From contig JAQUSF010000014.1 of the NCBI GenBank assembly GCA_028715215.1, positions 1 through 48,314 of the forward strand: 48,314 nt of DNA. Reading direction: 5' to 3'. This document shows, piece after piece, positions 1 to 9,478 of the stretch; the stretch's first letter is position 1, and the number at the start of each line of letters is the position of its first letter. The position numbers were made by a program, and so were the translations under genes. Source of the stretch: Candidatus Zixiibacteriota bacterium. Its GTDB lineage: Bacteria > Zixibacteria > MSB-5A5 > GN15 > FEB-12. A model generated the notes under the pieces. It saw only the letters and a program-made list of their open reading frames with translations, did no database searches and was not told the DNA's origin.

Positions 1-64
1 ACCGTATTAGATTAAATTTACCCTTGTAACCTAACCGGGTAACCGGATGTAACAGGATAAGGCG

Positions 65-790
65 ATGAACACCGATACCTCGACCAAAAACAATCCTTCC
101 CGTAAAGACGTATTCCGGATGTTCGACCGTATCGCCGCCCGGTATGATTTTCTACATCATTTTTTATCTTTCTACCGCGACAAAGTCTGGCGGCGACGGC
201 TGGCGCAACAATTACCTGCCCGCGACGACCTCGATGTGCTCGACCTGGCCACCGGCACCGCCGACCAGTTACTGGCGCTTTTCAAAACCCGGAAAGTCAA
301 ATCCGGCATCGGTGTGGACCCGGCTGAAAAAATGCTGGCAATCGGTCGCCGTAAAATCGAAAAGAAAAACCTTGCCGATAAAATAAAACTCCTTCCCGGC
401 AGTGCTGAGAACCTGCCTTTCGGAAACAACACCTTCGACGTCGTCGCCATAAGTTTCGGGATACGCAATGTCACCAACGTTACGCGTGCCCTGTCCGAGA
501 TGCACCGCGTCCTTCGCCAGGGGGGGCGGGCGTTGATTCTTGAATTCTCCCTGCCCCGCAACCGTCTTATCAGGAAAATCTATCTTTTATATTTTCGGAA
601 AATCCTGCCCCGCCTGGGCGGATTTATCGCCGGTGACCGCCATGCTTATCATTACCTGAACGAAACCGTTGAGGTTTTCCCCTATGGCGAGGAGTTCTGT
701 GCCCTGATGAGGGCTGCCGGTTTTACCGGTACTCGTGCCCGGCCAATGACTTTCGGTGTGGCCACGCTCTACCGGGGGGATAAACAATGA
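65..790 (+). CDS. menG: Demethylmenaquinone methyltransferase (MenG/UbiE family)
   Basis: Transfers a methyl group from S-adenosylmethionine to demethylmenaquinone, the last step of menaquinone synthesis, at the inner face of the membrane. At 241 aa it has the usual family length. Visible motifs are the N-terminal YDFLHHFLSF segment (27-36), SAM motif I VLDLATGTA (58-66), the acidic loop VDP (84-86) and the family signature SFGIRNV (130-136), followed by LRQGG and EFSLPRN. It is the first gene of the men operon in the window; its stop overlaps the menF start by 4 bp (ATGA). Only 64 bp of upstream sequence is visible, so an earlier gene in the transcript cannot be excluded. The same family also methylates ubiquinone precursors, but the surrounding genes are all menaquinone genes. 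Confidence 0.95.
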   Translation: MNTDTSTKNNPSRKDVFRMFDRIAARYDFLHHFLSFYRDKVWRRRLAQQLPARDDLDVLDLATGTADQLLALFKTRKVKSGIGVDPAEKMLAIGRRKIEKKNLADKIKLLPGSAENLPFGNNTFDVVAISFGIRNVTNVTRALSEMHRVLRQGGRALILEFSLPRNRLIRKIYLLYFRKILPRLGGFIAGDRHAYHYLNETVEVFPYGEEFCALMRAAGFTGTRARPMTFGVATLYRGDKQ

Positions 791-2160
791 ATCCGGTCAA
801 AAAAGGTCTGGCTCAACTGGCAGAAATCATCGGGGCAATGGAAATGATGCCGGGTGAAGTCATGCCGGTGATAAAACGCGTCTCCGTGGAAATAGATAAA
901 ATTGACCCGCTTGACTGGTTAGACCACGTGCGTCAATCTCACAAAATTTACTGGCGGGAAAGAGACGTCGATATTGAAATCGCCGGTGCCGGTGCGGTGG
1001 TTGTCTATTATGCCGACGGCCACAACCGCTTCCAACAAGTCCTGTCCCATTTTGAAAGGTACCGTCTCGATAACGACCATATTAACTTTTTCGGCGGCTT
1101 TTCTTTCCAGCCGGGCTCCAATAAAGATAATTCTACCCCCGGCTGGAACCGGTATTACGACGCTTATTTTTTTCTGCCGCGTTTTGAAATCAGCCGCCAT
1201 GGCGACAAAATCGAGCTTGCCGTCAACATCATGGTACACCCCTCGAAACCCGATGAAATCAGCAACGTCCTCACCCAGCTTCATCTTTTTGCCGCTTTTG
1301 CCGAACCGGAAGCCCGGCCTTCCGTAAATATAAACTCGCGCGGTGACATTCCCGGCCGCGACCAATGGCTCCGAATGCTGGATAGCGCCGCCAACCTCAT
1401 CCAGAATGGAGCGTTTGAAAAAATTGTCCTGGCCCGCCAGACTCATCTTGGATGTGACTTTCCCCCCTCGCCCTGGCGCCTTCTTAAAAAGTTGAGAAAA
1501 CACAGCCTTAACTGTTACCTGCTGGGTTTCCAGAGCGACGAAAGCTCGGTATTTATCAGCCACACTCCGGAACGGTTATACTCCCGCCGGGGACAAAAGC
1601 TCCAAAGTGAAGCTCTGGCCGGCACCCGACCGAGAGGTAAAACCGACCAGGACGATATATCTTTAAGAAACGAGTTGCTTAACTCGGAAAAAGAACGTCG
1701 GGAACACCGGTATGTCCTTGACGGCATTCTTGACAACCTCGCCGGTTTATGTGAAACCGTAAATTCCGATTTGAATCCTTCGGTTCTGAAACTGGAACGG
1801 GTACAGCATCTGTACAGTAAAATCGAGGCCGTGTTGAACCGGGGTATCAAAGACAGTGACCTTCTCGCCATGCTTCATCCCACCCCGGCGGTTGGCGGCT
1901 GGCCGCGCGATAAAGCTCTGACCGGGATAAAGGAAATCGAACCGTTCGCACGCGGCTGGTATGCCGCTCCGGTGGGTTTGTTAGGTTCGGAGCGGGCTGA
2001 ATTTGCAGTCGCTATTCGCTCTGCCCTGATACAGGAAAGCAAAATGATTTTATTTGCCGGGGCGGGGATTGTCCGTGATTCCGAACCGGAAAAAGAATGG
2101 AATGAACTTGAAAACAAAATCAGTAACTATATAAATTTATTCCCGATGACGCAATTATGA
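787..2160 (+). CDS. menF: Isochorismate synthase
   Basis: Converts chorismate to isochorismate, the first committed step of menaquinone synthesis. The 457-aa protein is a chorismate-binding enzyme: the catalytic domain occupies about residues 190-450. It shows FEKIVLARQ (Lys212 is the expected general base), SEALAGTRPRG (274-284), EKERREH (301-307), LHPTPAVGGWPRD (363-375) and EPFARGWYAAPVG (385-397). The N-terminal 180 residues are the less conserved family domain. The start overlaps the menG stop and the stop overlaps the menD start, each by 4 bp, indicating translational coupling. Salicylate or siderophore isochorismate synthases are homologous, but the operon makes the menaquinone role almost certain. 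Confidence 0.95.
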   Translation: MNPVKKGLAQLAEIIGAMEMMPGEVMPVIKRVSVEIDKIDPLDWLDHVRQSHKIYWRERDVDIEIAGAGAVVVYYADGHNRFQQVLSHFERYRLDNDHINFFGGFSFQPGSNKDNSTPGWNRYYDAYFFLPRFEISRHGDKIELAVNIMVHPSKPDEISNVLTQLHLFAAFAEPEARPSVNINSRGDIPGRDQWLRMLDSAANLIQNGAFEKIVLARQTHLGCDFPPSPWRLLKKLRKHSLNCYLLGFQSDESSVFISHTPERLYSRRGQKLQSEALAGTRPRGKTDQDDISLRNELLNSEKERREHRYVLDGILDNLAGLCETVNSDLNPSVLKLERVQHLYSKIEAVLNRGIKDSDLLAMLHPTPAVGGWPRDKALTGIKEIEPFARGWYAAPVGLLGSERAEFAVAIRSALIQESKMILFAGAGIVRDSEPEKEWNELENKISNYINLFPMTQL

Positions 2161-3920
2161 ACCAGGCGAACATTAACATTCTCTGGGGCAGTCTGATAAT
2201 CGAGGAACTCTTTCGCAGCGGCGTGGCATATTTCTGCCTTTCGCCCGGCTCCCGTTCCACTCCCTTAACAGCCGCCGCCGGTTATCATGACCGGGTGATG
2301 AAAAAAATTCATTTTGACGAACGCGGCGCCGCTTTTCATGCTTTAGGTTATGTCCGGGCGACCGGTCGCCCGGCCGCACTTATCTGTACTTCGGGTACGG
2401 CCGCAGCCAATTACCTGCCTGCGGTGGTGGAAGCTTCCCTTGACCATCTGCCCTTGATACTTCTGACCGCCGACCGCCCCCCGGAACTTCGCGATACCGG
2501 CGCCAATCAAACTATCACCCAGCCCGGCCTTTACGGACGTCATGTCCGCTGGCAATTCGATCTGCCCTGTCCCAACGAAGCCGTTTCCCCGGCGGTGCTC
2601 CTGACGATTGTTGACCAGGCGGTCTATCGGGCATCGAGCCACCCCCGGGGCCCGGTACATCTCAACTGCATGTTTCGTGAGCCGCTTGCTCCCGAAGACA
2701 CCGACACGGACTTCACCGACTACCTGGCCGTTCTCGACCGCTGGACCAATTCCGAGAAACCCTATACTTCTTATGCTCGAACAGTTATTATGCCGGATGA
2801 AAATTCTCTTCAAAAGTTGACAAACATGCTGAACCAATCCCGGCAGGGTCTGTTAATTGTCGGACGCCTGAGCGACCAGCGGGAAAAGGAAGCCGTCTTG
2901 AAATTTTCCCGGGCTCTTGGCTGGCCTGTTTTCCCGGATATCCTTTCGAGTCTCCGCCTGGGCAACACCAGCCCTTTTATCGTACCCTATTATGACCGGC
3001 TGATACAATCAAGCTCTTTCCGTAACCGGTTTAATCCCGACCTTATTGTGCACCTGGGCGGACATATTACTTCCAAGCGACTGTTGCAGTTTTTTGAGAA
3101 AACTTACGCTGACAATTACGTCATAATAACTGACCACCCTGAACGCTGTGACCCGACTCATAAGGTTACTTTTCGGATACAGAGCGACATTGCTTATCTG
3201 GTGGATAAAGTATCATCCGGTTTGACCGCCGGTGCCGATAAATCATGGCTGACATTTTTTGAATCCGGGATCAAGCTGATAGAAGAACAACTCGAGGCGG
3301 TCGTCGCTGAAAACGAAAAGATAAATGTTCCAGCGGTCGCCCGGCTTATATCCCGGCAAATTGCCGACCACAGCGGGCTTTTTATCGCCAGCAGTCTGCC
3401 AATCCGGGATATGGACATGTTTGCCGACTTCCGGGGTGCGCAGGTGACAACCGCGGCCAATCGCGGTGCCAGCGGTATCGACGGCACCCTGGCCGCTGCT
3501 TCCGGCTTCGCGGTCGGCCTGAAACAGCCGGTAACCCTTTATACCGGCGACCTCGCCATGCTTCACGACCTCAACTCCCTGGCCCTGCTCAAAAATAACC
3601 CTTACCCGGTTACGCTTGTCATTATCAACAACAACGGCGGCGGCATTTTTTCGTTTCTGCCAATTTCAGATTTCCCGGATATCCTGGAAAAATATTTCAT
3701 CACTCCCCATGACTTGCATTTTGAAAAAGCCGCAGCCATGTTCGGCCTGGATTACTATCAGCCGGCCGACCTGAAAGCCTTCAGCGACTGTTACCGAAAA
3801 GCCCTGGACAGCCGACGGTCCTCGATAATTGAAGTTATAGTGGACCATAAGGAAAGCCGACAGAAATACCTCACCCTTCAGAGTGACATGATAACCCGCT
3901 TGAACGAGTCTTACTGGTAA
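2157..3920 (+). CDS. menD: SEPHCHC synthase (thiamine-diphosphate enzyme MenD)
   Basis: Condenses isochorismate with 2-oxoglutarate, with loss of CO2, to give SEPHCHC; it needs thiamine diphosphate and a divalent metal. At 587 aa it is slightly longer than the E. coli enzyme. The N-terminal pyrimidine domain has LSPGSRSTPL (28-37) and FDERGAAFHALG with the catalytic Glu at residue 55. The C-terminal ThDP pyrophosphate domain shows the GDL...NNNGGGIFSFLP motif at about 460-505. It overlaps menF by 4 bp and is separated from menH by a single base, so it is translated as part of the operon. Confidence 0.96.
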   Translation: MNQANINILWGSLIIEELFRSGVAYFCLSPGSRSTPLTAAAGYHDRVMKKIHFDERGAAFHALGYVRATGRPAALICTSGTAAANYLPAVVEASLDHLPLILLTADRPPELRDTGANQTITQPGLYGRHVRWQFDLPCPNEAVSPAVLLTIVDQAVYRASSHPRGPVHLNCMFREPLAPEDTDTDFTDYLAVLDRWTNSEKPYTSYARTVIMPDENSLQKLTNMLNQSRQGLLIVGRLSDQREKEAVLKFSRALGWPVFPDILSSLRLGNTSPFIVPYYDRLIQSSSFRNRFNPDLIVHLGGHITSKRLLQFFEKTYADNYVIITDHPERCDPTHKVTFRIQSDIAYLVDKVSSGLTAGADKSWLTFFESGIKLIEEQLEAVVAENEKINVPAVARLISRQIADHSGLFIASSLPIRDMDMFADFRGAQVTTAANRGASGIDGTLAAASGFAVGLKQPVTLYTGDLAMLHDLNSLALLKNNPYPVTLVIINNNGGGIFSFLPISDFPDILEKYFITPHDLHFEKAAAMFGLDYYQPADLKAFSDCYRKALDSRRSSIIEVIVDHKESRQKYLTLQSDMITRLNESYW

Positions 3921-3921
3921 G

Positions 3922-4722
3922 ATGAGTTTTCCCTATCGTTTCAGGTATAAAATAAGCGGCAACCGCGACAATCCGCCGCTACTTTTCCTTCACGGTTTTC
4001 TGGGAGGCAAGGAGGACTGGAATGAAAGCCTGACGGCTCTGGAAGACACTTACCTGTGTGTCTCGGTCGATTTGCCGGGCCATGGTTCAACGCTCGTAAA
4101 CGGAATAGATAAATACTACTCCATGCCGCATGTTGCCTGGGGCGTTACCAATTTCCTCAACCAGCTTCAGATAAAAAAATGCCACCTGGCGGGTTATTCC
4201 ATGGGCGGCCGGCTGGCGCTCTACCTGGCGGTAAAATACCCGGAACGTTGCAACAAGATTATCATCGAATCCTCCTTGCCGGGACTCAAGACCAAAGCTG
4301 AATGCCGGGTCCGCCGGCAACGGGACCGGGCGCTGGCGCAAAAACTGGAAACGGAAAACTTTGAAAAATTCTTAAAAGAATGGTACGCCCAGCCGCTGTT
4401 TACGACTCTGAAAAAAGACCCGGTAAAATTCCGGAAGCTTTTCAAAAGACGACTGAAAAATGACCCCCTCCTCCTGGCCCGGTCTCTCAAGCTGATGGGC
4501 GTAGGTGTCCAGCCCTCGCTCTGGGACGATATTTCGGCCATATCCTCGCCCCTGTTGTTTATCGCCGGTGACCTTGACAGCAAATTTAAAGAACTCGCTT
4601 TGGAAATGGGCAACTTGTGCCCGCAGGCCAAAGTTTGTATAATAAAAAACTGCGGTCATAACGTTCATTTTGAAAAACCGCAGGAATATTTCGATACCGT
4701 GCGACAATTTTTAAAAAAATAG
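3922..4722 (+). CDS. menH: SHCHC synthase (alpha/beta hydrolase MenH)
   Basis: Eliminates pyruvate from SEPHCHC to give SHCHC. The 266-aa alpha/beta-hydrolase fold shows the oxyanion segment LHGFLGG (23-29), DLPGHGST (50-57), the nucleophile elbow GYSMGG with Ser93, the acid in AGDLD (Asp217/219) and the catalytic His246 in [11 protein letters not shown]. This triad matches MenH. On sequence alone an unrelated hydrolase would be possible, but placement immediately after menD, the same order as in E. coli, supports the call. The gene starts one base after the menD stop. Confidence 0.93.
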   Translation: MSFPYRFRYKISGNRDNPPLLFLHGFLGGKEDWNESLTALEDTYLCVSVDLPGHGSTLVNGIDKYYSMPHVAWGVTNFLNQLQIKKCHLAGYSMGGRLALYLAVKYPERCNKIIIESSLPGLKTKAECRVRRQRDRALAQKLETENFEKFLKEWYAQPLFTTLKKDPVKFRKLFKRRLKNDPLLLARSLKLMGVGVQPSLWDDISAISSPLLFIAGDLDSKFKELALEMGNLCPQAKVCIIKNCGHNVHFEKPQEYFDTVRQFLKK

Positions 4723-4732
4723 TGAGGTTACC

Positions 4733-5554
4733 ATGACGACTGTAAACTGGCTCGAGGCCGGCAAATTCACGGATATAAAATACCACAAAGCCGAAGGCAT
4801 CGCTCGTATAACCATTAACCGTCCCGAGGTTCGTAACGCTTTCCGACCCCAGACCGTCAACGAGATGATAAGCGCTCTGGCCGATGCCCGTGAGGATGAA
4901 ACTATCGGGGTAATTATCCTTACCGGTGAAGGTGACAAGGCGTTTTGTTCCGGCGGGGACCAGAGAATTCGCGGCGACGCCGGCTACCGCGACGAAAAAG
5001 GCGTCCACCGCCTGAATGTCCTGGACTTCCAGAGGATGCTGCGGACCTGCCCCAAACCGATAATCGCCATGGTGGCCGGCTACGCTATCGGCGGCGGCCA
5101 TGTCCTGCACCTGTTATGTGACTTGACCATCGCCGCTGACAACGCCGTTTTCGGACAGACCGGTCCCAGAATCGGTTCTTTCGACGGCGGTTACGGGTCA
5201 AGTTACCTGGCGCGCGTAGTCGGCCAGAAAAAAGCCCGTGAAATATGGTTCCTCTGCCGTCAGTATGACGCCCGGCAAGCCCTGGCAATGGGCCTGGTCA
5301 ATACTGTCGTACCCCTTGAAAAACTCGAAGAAGAAACCATCAAATGGTGCCGGGAGATTCTGGCCAATTCACCCCTGGCCATTCGCTGTCTGAAAGCCGC
5401 ACTCAACGCCGACTGCGACGGCCAGGCGGGTCTGCAGGAACTGGCCGGCAACACCACCATGCTTTACTATATGAGCGAAGAGGGTCAGGAAGGACGCAAC
5501 GCCTTTAATGAAAAGCGGAAACCCGATTTCTCCAAATTCCCGCGCCGCCCCTGA
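4733..5554 (+). CDS. menB: 1,4-dihydroxy-2-naphthoyl-CoA synthase (crotonase fold)
   Basis: Closes the second ring of the naphthoquinone by Dieckmann-type cyclisation of o-succinylbenzoyl-CoA. The 273-aa crotonase-fold protein keeps the MenB signatures [11 protein letters not shown] (29-39), FCSGGDQ (71-77, oxyanion hole and substrate Asp) and [15 protein letters not shown] (142-156). The QTG triplet is the feature of bicarbonate-dependent (type I) MenB enzymes. [19 protein letters not shown] is nearly identical to characterised MenB proteins. A GAGG ribosome binding site lies just before the start in the 10-bp gap after menH. Confidence 0.97.
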   Translation: MTTVNWLEAGKFTDIKYHKAEGIARITINRPEVRNAFRPQTVNEMISALADAREDETIGVIILTGEGDKAFCSGGDQRIRGDAGYRDEKGVHRLNVLDFQRMLRTCPKPIIAMVAGYAIGGGHVLHLLCDLTIAADNAVFGQTGPRIGSFDGGYGSSYLARVVGQKKAREIWFLCRQYDARQALAMGLVNTVVPLEKLEEETIKWCREILANSPLAIRCLKAALNADCDGQAGLQELAGNTTMLYYMSEEGQEGRNAFNEKRKPDFSKFPRRP

Positions 5555-5566
5555 TTTTTTCATCTT

Positions 5567-6451
5567 ATGAGTGTACCGAGCCTGAAAGTCTGGATATTAG
5601 CCGCGCGCCCCAAGACCCTCTGGGCCGCCATCGCACCGGTTATAATCGGTACGGCCATGGCGTTATCCGACTGGGCCGAACACTGGCCGTCCGCTCTGGC
5701 GGCTCTATTCGGCGCCGTGTTGATTCAAATCGGTACCAATTTCGCCAATGATTACCTTGATTATAAAAAAGGCTCAGATACCGGTGAACGCCTGGGTCCT
5801 TTGCGGGTAACTCAGGCCGGCCTGGTGCCGCCGGCTACCATGAAAAAAGCCACCGCTCTGATTTTCACTCTGGCTTTCCTTATCGGTCTGTACCTTGTCT
5901 GGCGCGGCGGCTGGCCGATTGTAATCATCGGCCTTTTGTCTATCACTTTCGGCATACTCTACACCGGCGGACCATTCCCCCTCGGTTATAACGGCCTGGG
6001 TGAAATTTTCGTGGTCATCTTTTTCGGCCCGGTGGCTGTAGCCGGAACCTACTATGTCCAGGCTTTGAGTATCAACAGTGAGGTCGTCCTGGCCGGATTC
6101 GCACCCGGTCTCTACTCGGTGGCGCTACTGACTGTCAACAACCTTCGTGACCTCGAAAGCGACCGCCGCACCGGTAAAAAAACCCTGCCGGTGAGGTTCG
6201 GAAGAACCTTCGCCCGCCTCGAATACCTTCTTTCCCTTTTATTCGCCGGTATCATTCCTCTTATTCTGGTTATCATTTCCGGTCGCCATGTTTATGCTCT
6301 TTTCACGCTGCTGGTTATCCCGGCCGCCTGGCCGACTATCAGAACCGTCTTCTCTCAAACCGGGGGCGAACCATTGAACCGCGCCCTGGCGGCAACCGGA
6401 AAACTGTTACTTTTATTCAGCCTTATTTTTTCCATCGGGTGGTTGTTATGA
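5567..6451 (+). CDS. menA: 1,4-dihydroxy-2-naphthoate polyprenyltransferase
   Basis: Integral membrane enzyme of the UbiA superfamily that attaches the polyprenyl side chain to DHNA, giving demethylmenaquinone. The 294-aa protein is almost entirely hydrophobic helices (about eight or nine). It carries the two Asp-rich Mg2+-diphosphate motifs: NDYLDYKKGSDT (61-72) and NNLRDLESDRRTGKKTL (about 185-202). It lies 12 bp after menB and its stop overlaps the menC ATG as ATGA. Confidence 0.95.
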   Translation: MSVPSLKVWILAARPKTLWAAIAPVIIGTAMALSDWAEHWPSALAALFGAVLIQIGTNFANDYLDYKKGSDTGERLGPLRVTQAGLVPPATMKKATALIFTLAFLIGLYLVWRGGWPIVIIGLLSITFGILYTGGPFPLGYNGLGEIFVVIFFGPVAVAGTYYVQALSINSEVVLAGFAPGLYSVALLTVNNLRDLESDRRTGKKTLPVRFGRTFARLEYLLSLLFAGIIPLILVIISGRHVYALFTLLVIPAAWPTIRTVFSQTGGEPLNRALAATGKLLLLFSLIFSIGWLL

Positions 6452-7539
6452 AAATTTATTTCAAAATTTACCGTTACCGATTGCCGCTCGCGGAGAAGTT
6501 GATTCTGAAAAATAATGAAATCACCACCCGCGAGGGCCTGGTTTTAAACCTCACCGATGAACACAACCACTCCGGCTGGGGTGAAATCGCCCCTTTGCCG
6601 GGTTTCAGTCATGAATCCCTCGATGATGCTCTCGGACAGACAAAAAACTTACGGCATGCCTTACACGGCACGATGCTTCCCGAAAATCTCGAGGAACTCT
6701 CCGGCAGTTTTGAAAAATGGCTCGGCAATTACGAACTGGCTCCCTCGGTTCGTTGCGGTATTGAAACAGCCGTGTTGAATCTTATTGCCGACAGCCGCCG
6801 GATACCTCTTTGCCGCCTGCTATCGGAACGATGCCAAACGGCTCTTATGGTTAATGCCCTTTTGAACGGGACTTTTGACGATGTCGTGGAACAGTCCCAT
6901 AAGGTAAAAGAACTCGGTTACCGGGCGGCCAAGCTTAAAGTGGGCAGACACCCACTCGCGGAAGACATTACTTTAATTGCCGCAGTGCGAAGTATTTTAG
7001 GCGATAACATCACCCTCCGTCTGGACGCCAACCGCGCCTGGGCATTCGATGATGCGGTTGAATTCGGTAGCCGCATGAAAAAATACCCGGTCGAATATAT
7101 CGAAGAACCCCTGCGCGACCCTTCCCGCTTGATACAATTCCACGAAGCAACCGGCCTGAATATCGCTCTCGATGAAAGCCTGACAGACACTCTGCCCGAA
7201 AAGTATGAAAAACAGCCCGGCGTCGTTGCATTTATATTGAAACCGTCTCTTGCAGGCGGGTTTGAACGTACTATGAAATTTATCCGCAAAGCCCACCAGC
7301 TCCGAATCGGCAGTATCATAAGTTCTTCCTATGAAACTTCCCTGGGTTTATCCGCTCTGGCGCATCTCGCCGCAGGCATCGACTATGAAAACCGCCCTCA
7401 CGGTCTTAACACCATGAATTATTTCAAAGACGACCTGTTAACAACACCCCTTGAAATTTATCAGGGGAAAATTGACCTTGAGACAAAGCCGTCACAGCCC
7501 GATATCAAGGCCGATAACCTTACGGAGATTGACGGATGA
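6448..7539 (+). CDS. menC: o-succinylbenzoate synthase
   Basis: Dehydrates SHCHC to o-succinylbenzoate; member of the enolase superfamily. The ATG at 6448 is preferred over a GTG three codons earlier because it forms the ATGA overlap with the menA stop, as at other junctions of this operon; this gives 363 aa. Visible catalytic elements are the KxK motif in AAKLKVGR (Lys162/164), metal ligands in LRLDANRAW (Asp193), YIEEPLRD (about 217-224) and ALDESL (Asp242), and the second catalytic Lys265 in FILKPSLAGG. The stop overlaps the menE start by 4 bp. Some members of this family also act as N-acylamino-acid racemases, but the operon settles the role. Confidence 0.94.
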   Translation: MKIYFKIYRYRLPLAEKLILKNNEITTREGLVLNLTDEHNHSGWGEIAPLPGFSHESLDDALGQTKNLRHALHGTMLPENLEELSGSFEKWLGNYELAPSVRCGIETAVLNLIADSRRIPLCRLLSERCQTALMVNALLNGTFDDVVEQSHKVKELGYRAAKLKVGRHPLAEDITLIAAVRSILGDNITLRLDANRAWAFDDAVEFGSRMKKYPVEYIEEPLRDPSRLIQFHEATGLNIALDESLTDTLPEKYEKQPGVVAFILKPSLAGGFERTMKFIRKAHQLRIGSIISSSYETSLGLSALAHLAAGIDYENRPHGLNTMNYFKDDLLTTPLEIYQGKIDLETKPSQPDIKADNLTEIDG

Positions 7540-8975
7540 TGTCGCCATCTTTCATCTCCTGCCCTTTAAGTCTCGCCGCCCGGACATATCACGACCAACC
7601 AGCCCTGGTCACTCCGACCGGAACTCTCTCTTTTCTTGATTATGACCATCAGGTTTCAGCGGTTGCCGACAATCTGAAGAACATGAACCTCAAGACCGGA
7701 GAGCGTATAGCTGTAGTCGCCCCTAAACAGCCGGAATTACCGGCTATTATCCTGGGTTGCATACGAGCCGGGATGGTCGTTTGTTTATTGAGCCCCCGTT
7801 TGCCGGACCAGACTCTCGAAAACAATTTTCGTCAATTAAACAGCCGCGTTCTCATTACTCCTTCCGACGACTACCGGCTCCAGCATCTGAAACCGTTAAA
7901 AACCGGTGAACTGGTAAAACCGGTCATGGCCTTAAGCGATGTTATCCATCGGGGCGACCTGAATCAGGATGCCACTGTTATGTGGACCTCGGGAAGTGCC
8001 ACCGAACCCAAAGCCGTGCTTCATACCTTTGGCAATCACTATTACAATGCCCTGGGAGCCAATAAAAATATACCCTTCGAGCCGGGCGACCGCTGGCTTT
8101 TATCCCTGCCGCTGTATCATGTCGGGGGATTGTCGCTCCTTTTCCGGGCTGTCCTTGGCGGCGGTGCGGTTGTCCTGCCTGAGCCCGGCTATAAGCTTGC
8201 CGAAGAAATTATCAAACACCGCATAACCCACCTTTCACTCGTGTCAACCCAATTGTACCGCCTTATTGAAACCCCTGAAGAACTGCCTTCGCTTAAGAAA
8301 ACTCTCAAGGTGGTTCTCCTTGGTGGCGGTCCCTTTCCCCACTCTCTTATTGACAAAGCTCTCGGCTTTCAACTTCCCCTTTATAAAAGCTACGGCCTGA
8401 CCGAAACAGCCTCTCAGGTAACGACCACCTCCCGTACCGATTACCCGGACCGGCTTTTTACTTCGGGCAGAGCACTTGACTATCGCCAGGTAAAAATATC
8501 CGATAATAACGAAATCCTGGTTAAAGGTGCGATACTTTTTAAAGGTTACCTTGAACCTCAGGGTTTAAAAGTACTTATAGATGAAGATGGCTGGTTTCAC
8601 ACCGGCGATTGCGGTCATACCGACGCGGACGGCTTTTTGACGGTCACCGGCAGGAAGGATAACATGTTCATATCCGGCGGAGAAAACATCCAGCCCGAAG
8701 AAATTGAAAACTGCCTGTTGATGATGGAAGATATTCTGGATGCGGTAGTGGTTCCCATTGCCGACCGGGAGTTTGGTTTCCGACCGGCGGCATTTATACG
8801 CATGGCAGGAAATCGGGAACGGGACGAAAACCGCATCTGCCGGCATCTGGAAAGATATCTGCCGCCTTTTAAAATCCCCCGGTACTTTTTCGACTGGCCG
8901 AAAAATTCCGTCTCGGAATCTTTGAAACCCGAACGCCGCAATTTCCAAAAAATGGCCAGAGAACGCCTTATTTGA
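7536..8975 (+). CDS. menE: o-succinylbenzoate-CoA ligase
   Basis: Adenylates o-succinylbenzoate and transfers it to CoA, giving the MenB substrate. The 479-aa ANL-superfamily protein shows the phosphate loop WTSGSATEPKAV (about 149-160), SLPLYHVGG, the adenine motif KSYGLTETASQ, the hinge region GWFHTGD and GRKDNMFISGGENIQPEEIE in the C-terminal lid. The final Lys-bearing motif of the lid is less obvious near SVSESLKPERRNFQ. It is the last gene of the operon; the stop lies 5 bp from the end of the converging thioesterase gene, with no obvious terminator between them. Confidence 0.95.
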   Translation: MMSPSFISCPLSLAARTYHDQPALVTPTGTLSFLDYDHQVSAVADNLKNMNLKTGERIAVVAPKQPELPAIILGCIRAGMVVCLLSPRLPDQTLENNFRQLNSRVLITPSDDYRLQHLKPLKTGELVKPVMALSDVIHRGDLNQDATVMWTSGSATEPKAVLHTFGNHYYNALGANKNIPFEPGDRWLLSLPLYHVGGLSLLFRAVLGGGAVVLPEPGYKLAEEIIKHRITHLSLVSTQLYRLIETPEELPSLKKTLKVVLLGGGPFPHSLIDKALGFQLPLYKSYGLTETASQVTTTSRTDYPDRLFTSGRALDYRQVKISDNNEILVKGAILFKGYLEPQGLKVLIDEDGWFHTGDCGHTDADGFLTVTGRKDNMFISGGENIQPEEIENCLLMMEDILDAVVVPIADREFGFRPAAFIRMAGNRERDENRICRHLERYLPPFKIPRYFFDWPKNSVSESLKPERRNFQKMARERLI

Positions 8976-8980
8976 CCTGC

Positions 8981-9382
8981 TCAGGAAATGGTCTTCAACG
9001 CTTTGCGAAGCTTGTCCGGAAGCGGCATCTTTTCTTTTTTCTTATTGTCCACACAGACATGAACGGTCCTGACTGATCCCACGGTCTTACCGTCAAGACC
9101 AACCAGGTCATACGCCAGGGTGAACGAGGTCTTGCCGAGCTTCTCCGCCTTTAACTGAATACTTAACCTGTCACCTACCCCCAGCACCGCTTTGTAATCG
9201 GCTTCGGCATGAACAATCGGCAGCAAAAACTCCGAATTGTGGATAATCCGGCCAAAGCCCAGGCCGACTGCCTCCATAAAATCCTCATAGGCATCGTGGG
9301 CGATTTTAAACTGGTGACTGAAAAAGAGAAATCCGGCCATGTCGGTATCATGAAGTTTCACTGAAGTTTTATAAGTGTACAT
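8981..9382 (-). CDS. Hotdog-fold thioesterase, probable DHNA-CoA hydrolase
   Basis: A 133-aa single hotdog domain of the 4HBT/FadM type. The catalytic region reads HDTDMAGFLFFSHQF with Asp in the usual place, followed by the helix residues HDAYEDFM, then LLPIVHAEADY and GDRL. This pattern closely resembles the cyanobacterial DHNA-CoA thioesterase Slr0204 as I know it. DHNA-CoA hydrolysis is the one step between MenB and MenA not covered by the eight-gene operon, and this gene faces its end with a 5-bp gap, so the assignment is coherent. It is still an inference: acyl-CoA thioesterases of the same fold have varied substrates. A strong Shine-Dalgarno sequence is not visible. Confidence 0.8.
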   Translation of the reverse strand: MYTYKTSVKLHDTDMAGFLFFSHQFKIAHDAYEDFMEAVGLGFGRIIHNSEFLLPIVHAEADYKAVLGVGDRLSIQLKAEKLGKTSFTLAYDLVGLDGKTVGSVRTVHVCVDNKKKEKMPLPDKLRKALKTIS

Positions 9383-9478
9383 CGCTTTTCAGAACCTTTC
9401 TTCTGAACAATCAGCCGTCATATTCGTATATGAGTTTAGTCGAAAAAAGTAACTTAAACTAATATGGGAGTCTGTGAC

